DNA of 38,782 nt, taken from positions 739,414 through 778,195 of the forward strand of contig BLXT01005284.1 of NCBI GenBank assembly GCA_019648995.1, read 5' to 3'. Each line of letters opens with the position of its first letter. The first letter of the stretch is position 1. Origin of the DNA: Plakobranchus ocellatus. Its lineage: Eukaryota; Mollusca; Gastropoda; Plakobranchidae. Below the pieces are notes generated by a model that worked only from the letters and a program-made list of their open reading frames with translations, did no database searches and was not told the DNA's origin. This document shows, in pieces, positions 35,611-38,782 of this stretch. The translations under genes and the position numbers were made by a program.

Positions 35611-36464
35611 AACCCCCTTTAGTTTTTGTATGTAATGTTTTGGTCGTTTAAGAGAAAATTTAACTTTAAAAATAATAATAATAATAAGGATAGGTCATTG
35701 ACCTTTTCAAAGGTGTCCTAGTGTGGAGCAATATGCATAACAAATATACATATATCATACTTATACAAATATATTTTGCGTCATGAATATATTAAATACA
35801 TCTGTAGAACTTTTTTGCAGTTGACATAATTTTATGCTCATTTTATTGTTGGGAATATATGCTGTTATTGTATGTGTTTGTGTTTCTGATTTCCATATAT
35901 GAACATATAGTAACACTAACACAGCTGTGTTGTGCAAGTATGTTATTGGTGTGTGCCAGTTTGTGCGGATGCTATACTCATTCATATTGTTGACGTTTGC
36001 TAGCATTATAATCATGTACATGCTTGTGTGTGTGTGTATACACAATTATACAAACATATATATATAAATGTAATCTCATTGTCTTTATGTGTAATGTGTG
36101 TGCAAATGTGACTCCATTGTCTGTCTATATAATTGTGACCTTATCGTCTATGTGTGTTAGTATATGTCTGCGGAGGTAAGAGCACTGCATTGTTTTATGT
36201 AATCCCTCTAATTTCTTACAGCTTGTGTTTGAACTTTCATCACTTACAAACCGATCTGCTGCTTCTCTCTATCTCTCTTTCATAAAATATTTTGCCTCTT
36301 CTTTGATGCAACAAGCCATTAAATTTTGTATAATAAACCTTCATGCATCTCTTCTCCCTTCTTCCCTTCTCCATCATCTGCCTCCCCCTTCCATTGTTCT
36401 CTGTAGTTTGAACATTGTAGCTGTATTGTCAACATTAGATAGACACTCTTTTCATTTCATAAAC

Positions 36465-36470
36465 AATAAA
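36465..36470 (+). terminator. Most distal poly(A) signal AATAAA
   Basis: AATAAA followed by CGTGTTTTATTTTC and, about 30 bases on, GTGTTTTTTATTGG. A second hexamer is at 36332-36337. It could end the zinc-finger transcript or a separate short transcript. Confidence 0.45.
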
Positions 36471-36490
36471 CGTGTTTTATTTTCAAAATA

Positions 36491-37808
36491 TTGACTAGTG
36501 TTTTTTATTGGTTTTGTTTGATTTTTTAATGTTGCTTTTGATGGGACATGAGCCTGTCGCAATAGGTTACATATTGCGCATAAATAATTCCTGATTCTGT
36601 GACCTAGCATACAATCGCAAAATGTTCTGGTTCTATTGAAATCACATTTTTCATTGTTGAATTCAATGAGAACATTTTTTTTTTTAATTCAAAGGAAAAA
36701 GCTGAGTAAATTGTGTTTTACAAAAGCACTAAAAGTATGAAGCGGCCTTTTCCTAGTGTGGAACAAATCCAATATTTGTTTTATTTTTCTCTTGTTTTGC
36801 TTTTTTTTATATATTTTTTTAAACGAGCCAAAGAAAAATATACTTATTTCGTACATATGAAAGTGAGAGCAATCATGTAAGAAAAAAATTGTTTTTTTTT
36901 TCTGAAATAAATACAGTCGGGATCATTCCATACAAAATCGTCATTTTGTCAGAATTGCCCATGATTTTTGTAAAGCATTGTCCTGGAAAAAATGGTCGAA
37001 GATATTTTTAAAAAATGAGTTTTGCACAGTTTAAATGGTCATCCCTTTTGAGATTTGCAAATAATTTTTTTTTTTACTATTATAACAGCCTTAATTTGTC
37101 TATTTTACATTGTATCTCTGTTAAACATTTGCTGTCAAAAGACTCATTTCGTATGGATAGGTCACAATTACTCTCTTTATTTTCGTTTGAAGAAATTAAA
37201 TAAAATTTCGTCACTTAGACATTATGCTAATACTTTTTGGATAAATGCAATGTAATATGTACCCTTTAGCAGTAACTCTCAAGTTTGGATACTCAGAGCC
37301 AGTAGATTGTTTTAATTCTCTTCAGAGATAATTTATAGATACATGTGTGTTAAATTTCTGTTTGGTAAATTGAATCTTCACTCTAGAGGAGGAAAATATT
37401 GTGATTCACTGTTCTTTAAATTTCTTGAGGAGCTGCAGATAATGATTTGCACTTTGTTGAATAAAGAAAAAATTTGAGGAACATAATATTTGGTAAGATT
37501 AATGGCAGCTAATTTTCCAGTGTCTGCACACCCTCACCTCTAATGAGATGGATAAAATTAAAATAAACGAAGTAACAATAATAACTAAAAAAAAAAAAAA
37601 TTAATAAAAATTAGGGTGGTTATGATATGAAGAGACATATCAAAATTTTTACTAACAAATGAGTTGCATTTTATGCAGTTCCTTTATTCACTTAGTGAAA
37701 CTAAACTGTGGAATGTATACAGATTCTGGGCTGTCAAAAAAATTTCTTAACCTATGATGAACAAAACAGACTCAGTGAAGATAACAATAATGATCATTTG
37801 TAATATAT
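36491..37808. other. Non-coding stretch after the last poly(A) signal
   Basis: AT-rich sequence with A and T runs; no gene or RNA recognised. Confidence 0.5.
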
Positions 37809-37825
37809 ACACACACACACACACA

Positions 37826-37898
<73 letters not shown>
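37809..37898. repeat. (AC)n followed by (AT)n microsatellite
   Basis: About nine AC units (37809-37826), then a pure AT tract from 37829 to 37898, which can form a cruciform or hairpin. Confidence 0.95.
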
Positions 37899-37900
<2 letters not shown>

Positions 37901-38119
37901 ATGTTTGGATTTTTTTTTTTTAATTACTTAATTTTTTTTCGGTAATATGAAATAAAAACTCCACTTTTAAGTTACTCCAAAAGGTAGTGGAAGACGAGAG
38001 CACTGGCAACACTGGGGTGAACGAAATCCACAAAGATATCTTTGCCATAAAGGCAAAGAGCCATCGTAGATCTTGAGATCAACAAAATGTTGGTTGGGTT
38101 CAATCAGAAAAATAATAAA
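37899..38119. other. Non-coding stretch before the minisatellite
   Basis: Contains an 8-bp-stem hairpin TCTTTGCC/GGCAAAGA with a 5-base loop (38039-38059). No gene. Confidence 0.5.
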
Positions 38120-38782
38120 ATCTCCAATGAATGCACCAACGCAACTCGCCTTGTGAGCTGCATGGTGCAGATCTCTAGTGAATGCATGGACACAAAGCGC
38201 CTTGCGAGCTGCATGGTGCAGATCTCTAGTGAATGCATGGACACAAAGCGCCTTGCGAGCTGCATGGTGCAGATGTCTAGTGAATGCATGGGCACAAAAC
38301 GCCTTGCGAGCTGCATGGTGCAGATGTCTAGTGAATGCATGGACACAAAGCGCCTTGCGAGCTGCATGGTGCAGATGTCTAGTGAATGCATGGACACAAA
38401 GTGCCTTGTGGGCTGCATGGTGCAGATGTCTAGTAAATGCATGAACGCAAAGCGCCTTGTGGGCTGCTTGGTGCAGATGTCTAGTAAATGCATGAACGCA
38501 AAGCGCCTTATGGGCTGCTTGGTGCAGATGTCTAGTGAATGCATGGACACAAGCGCCTTGCGAGCTGCATGGTGCAGATCTCTAATGAATGCATGGACAC
38601 AAAGCGCCTTGCGGGCTGCATTGTACAGATGTCTAGTGAATGCATGGACACAAAGCGCCTTGCGGGGTGCATGGTGCAGATGTCTAGTGAATGCATGGAC
38701 ACAAAGCGCCTCGCGAGCTGCATGATGCAGATCTCTAGTGAATGCATGGACACAAAGCGCCTTGCGGGCTGCATGGTGCAGA
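38120..38782. repeat. 51-bp minisatellite, about 13 copies, continuing beyond the window
   Basis: Unit of 51 bp with the landmarks GCTGCATGGTGCAGA, CTAGTGAATGCATGG and CAAAGCGCCTTGCG. The first copy at 38120 is diverged. Because 51 is a multiple of three, frames stay open on both strands for hundreds of bases (repeat MVQISSECMDTKRLASC on the plus strand), but one copy near 38545-38552 has lost a base, which shifts the frame. I regard it as non-coding satellite DNA. Each unit holds short palindromes (CTGCA...TGCAG, ATGCAT). Confidence 0.9.

Larger units (their letters stand above)
27669..36490 (+). other. Probable very long U-rich 3' UTR of the zinc-finger gene
   Basis: From the stop codon to about 36490 the plus strand is visibly richer in T than A, with many T runs, and has no supportable coding frame. 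Several AATAAA hexamers followed by U/GU-rich sequence are present, and TGTANATA Pumilio-type words occur on the plus strand. The first strong signal would give a short UTR of about 0.3 kb, the last one of about 8.8 kb. Whether the whole stretch is one transcript cannot be decided from sequence alone; frames such as 29094-29387 and 36225-36494 look like chance. Confidence 0.5.

Noticed and set aside
36225-36494. 89-codon plus-strand frame after an acceptor-like TTTCTTACAG
   Set aside because: Composition reflects CT-rich DNA, no domain is present, and it overlaps poly(A) signals.
38039-38059. Hairpin as a histone-type 3' stem-loop or terminator
   Set aside because: Stem and loop sequences do not match the histone consensus, and there is no gene upstream.
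38087-38725. 212-codon repeat frame as a protein gene
   Set aside because: The frame exists only because the satellite unit is 51 bp. A one-base deletion in one copy shifts the frame, and the opposite strand is equally open.
38120-38782. CRISPR-like array
   Set aside because: The whole 51-bp unit repeats without unique spacers, in an animal-type genome.

Overview
The window looks like animal nuclear DNA that is strongly AT-rich: spliced genes with GT/AG introns and pyrimidine-tract acceptors, long introns, large U-rich untranslated stretches, many microsatellites, and short transposon relics bounded by TTAA. Recurrent GATCTA and AGGCCTA words together with a lophotrochozoan-style gene layout suggest a mollusc, probably a gastropod. 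That assignment is an inference from sequence texture, not from a search.

Layout. A minus-strand gene at the left edge (coding exon 98-1507) encodes an unrecognised, CDK-site-rich, probably nuclear protein whose start lies just after a clear 3' splice site. From about 1530 to 6790 there is non-coding sequence, probably its 5' intron, with two short TTAA-flanked piggyBac-type elements (2136-2339 and 5802-6114). A CpG-containing segment at about 6790-7200 carries E2F-like, ETS-like and CCAAT motifs with splice donors pointing both ways. I read it as a candidate divergent promoter for the minus-strand gene and for the large plus-strand gene.

The plus-strand gene dominates the window. Four coding exons (14178-17451, 19276-19467, 20903-21182, 22645-27668) join with perfect phase into a 2922-residue protein with about twelve C2H2 zinc fingers at residues 962-1306, long disordered flanks, lysine-rich nuclear localisation clusters, a 12-copy 11-residue charged helix repeat, a GSVE(M/L) repeat, and His and Ala runs. 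Intron 1 (about 7 kb) contains a piggyBac-like transposase N-terminal fragment and a second promoter-like motif pair. After the stop codon there are almost 9 kb of U-rich sequence with several AATAAA signals and Pumilio-type sites, most simply a very long 3' UTR with alternative polyadenylation.

The right end is repetitive: an (AC)n/(AT)n microsatellite and a 51-bp minisatellite of about 13 copies that runs off the window. No RNA genes or CRISPR arrays were seen. Two short N-gaps sit next to G homopolymers. The two genes may be linked by a shared promoter. Nothing else in the window suggests a pathway.
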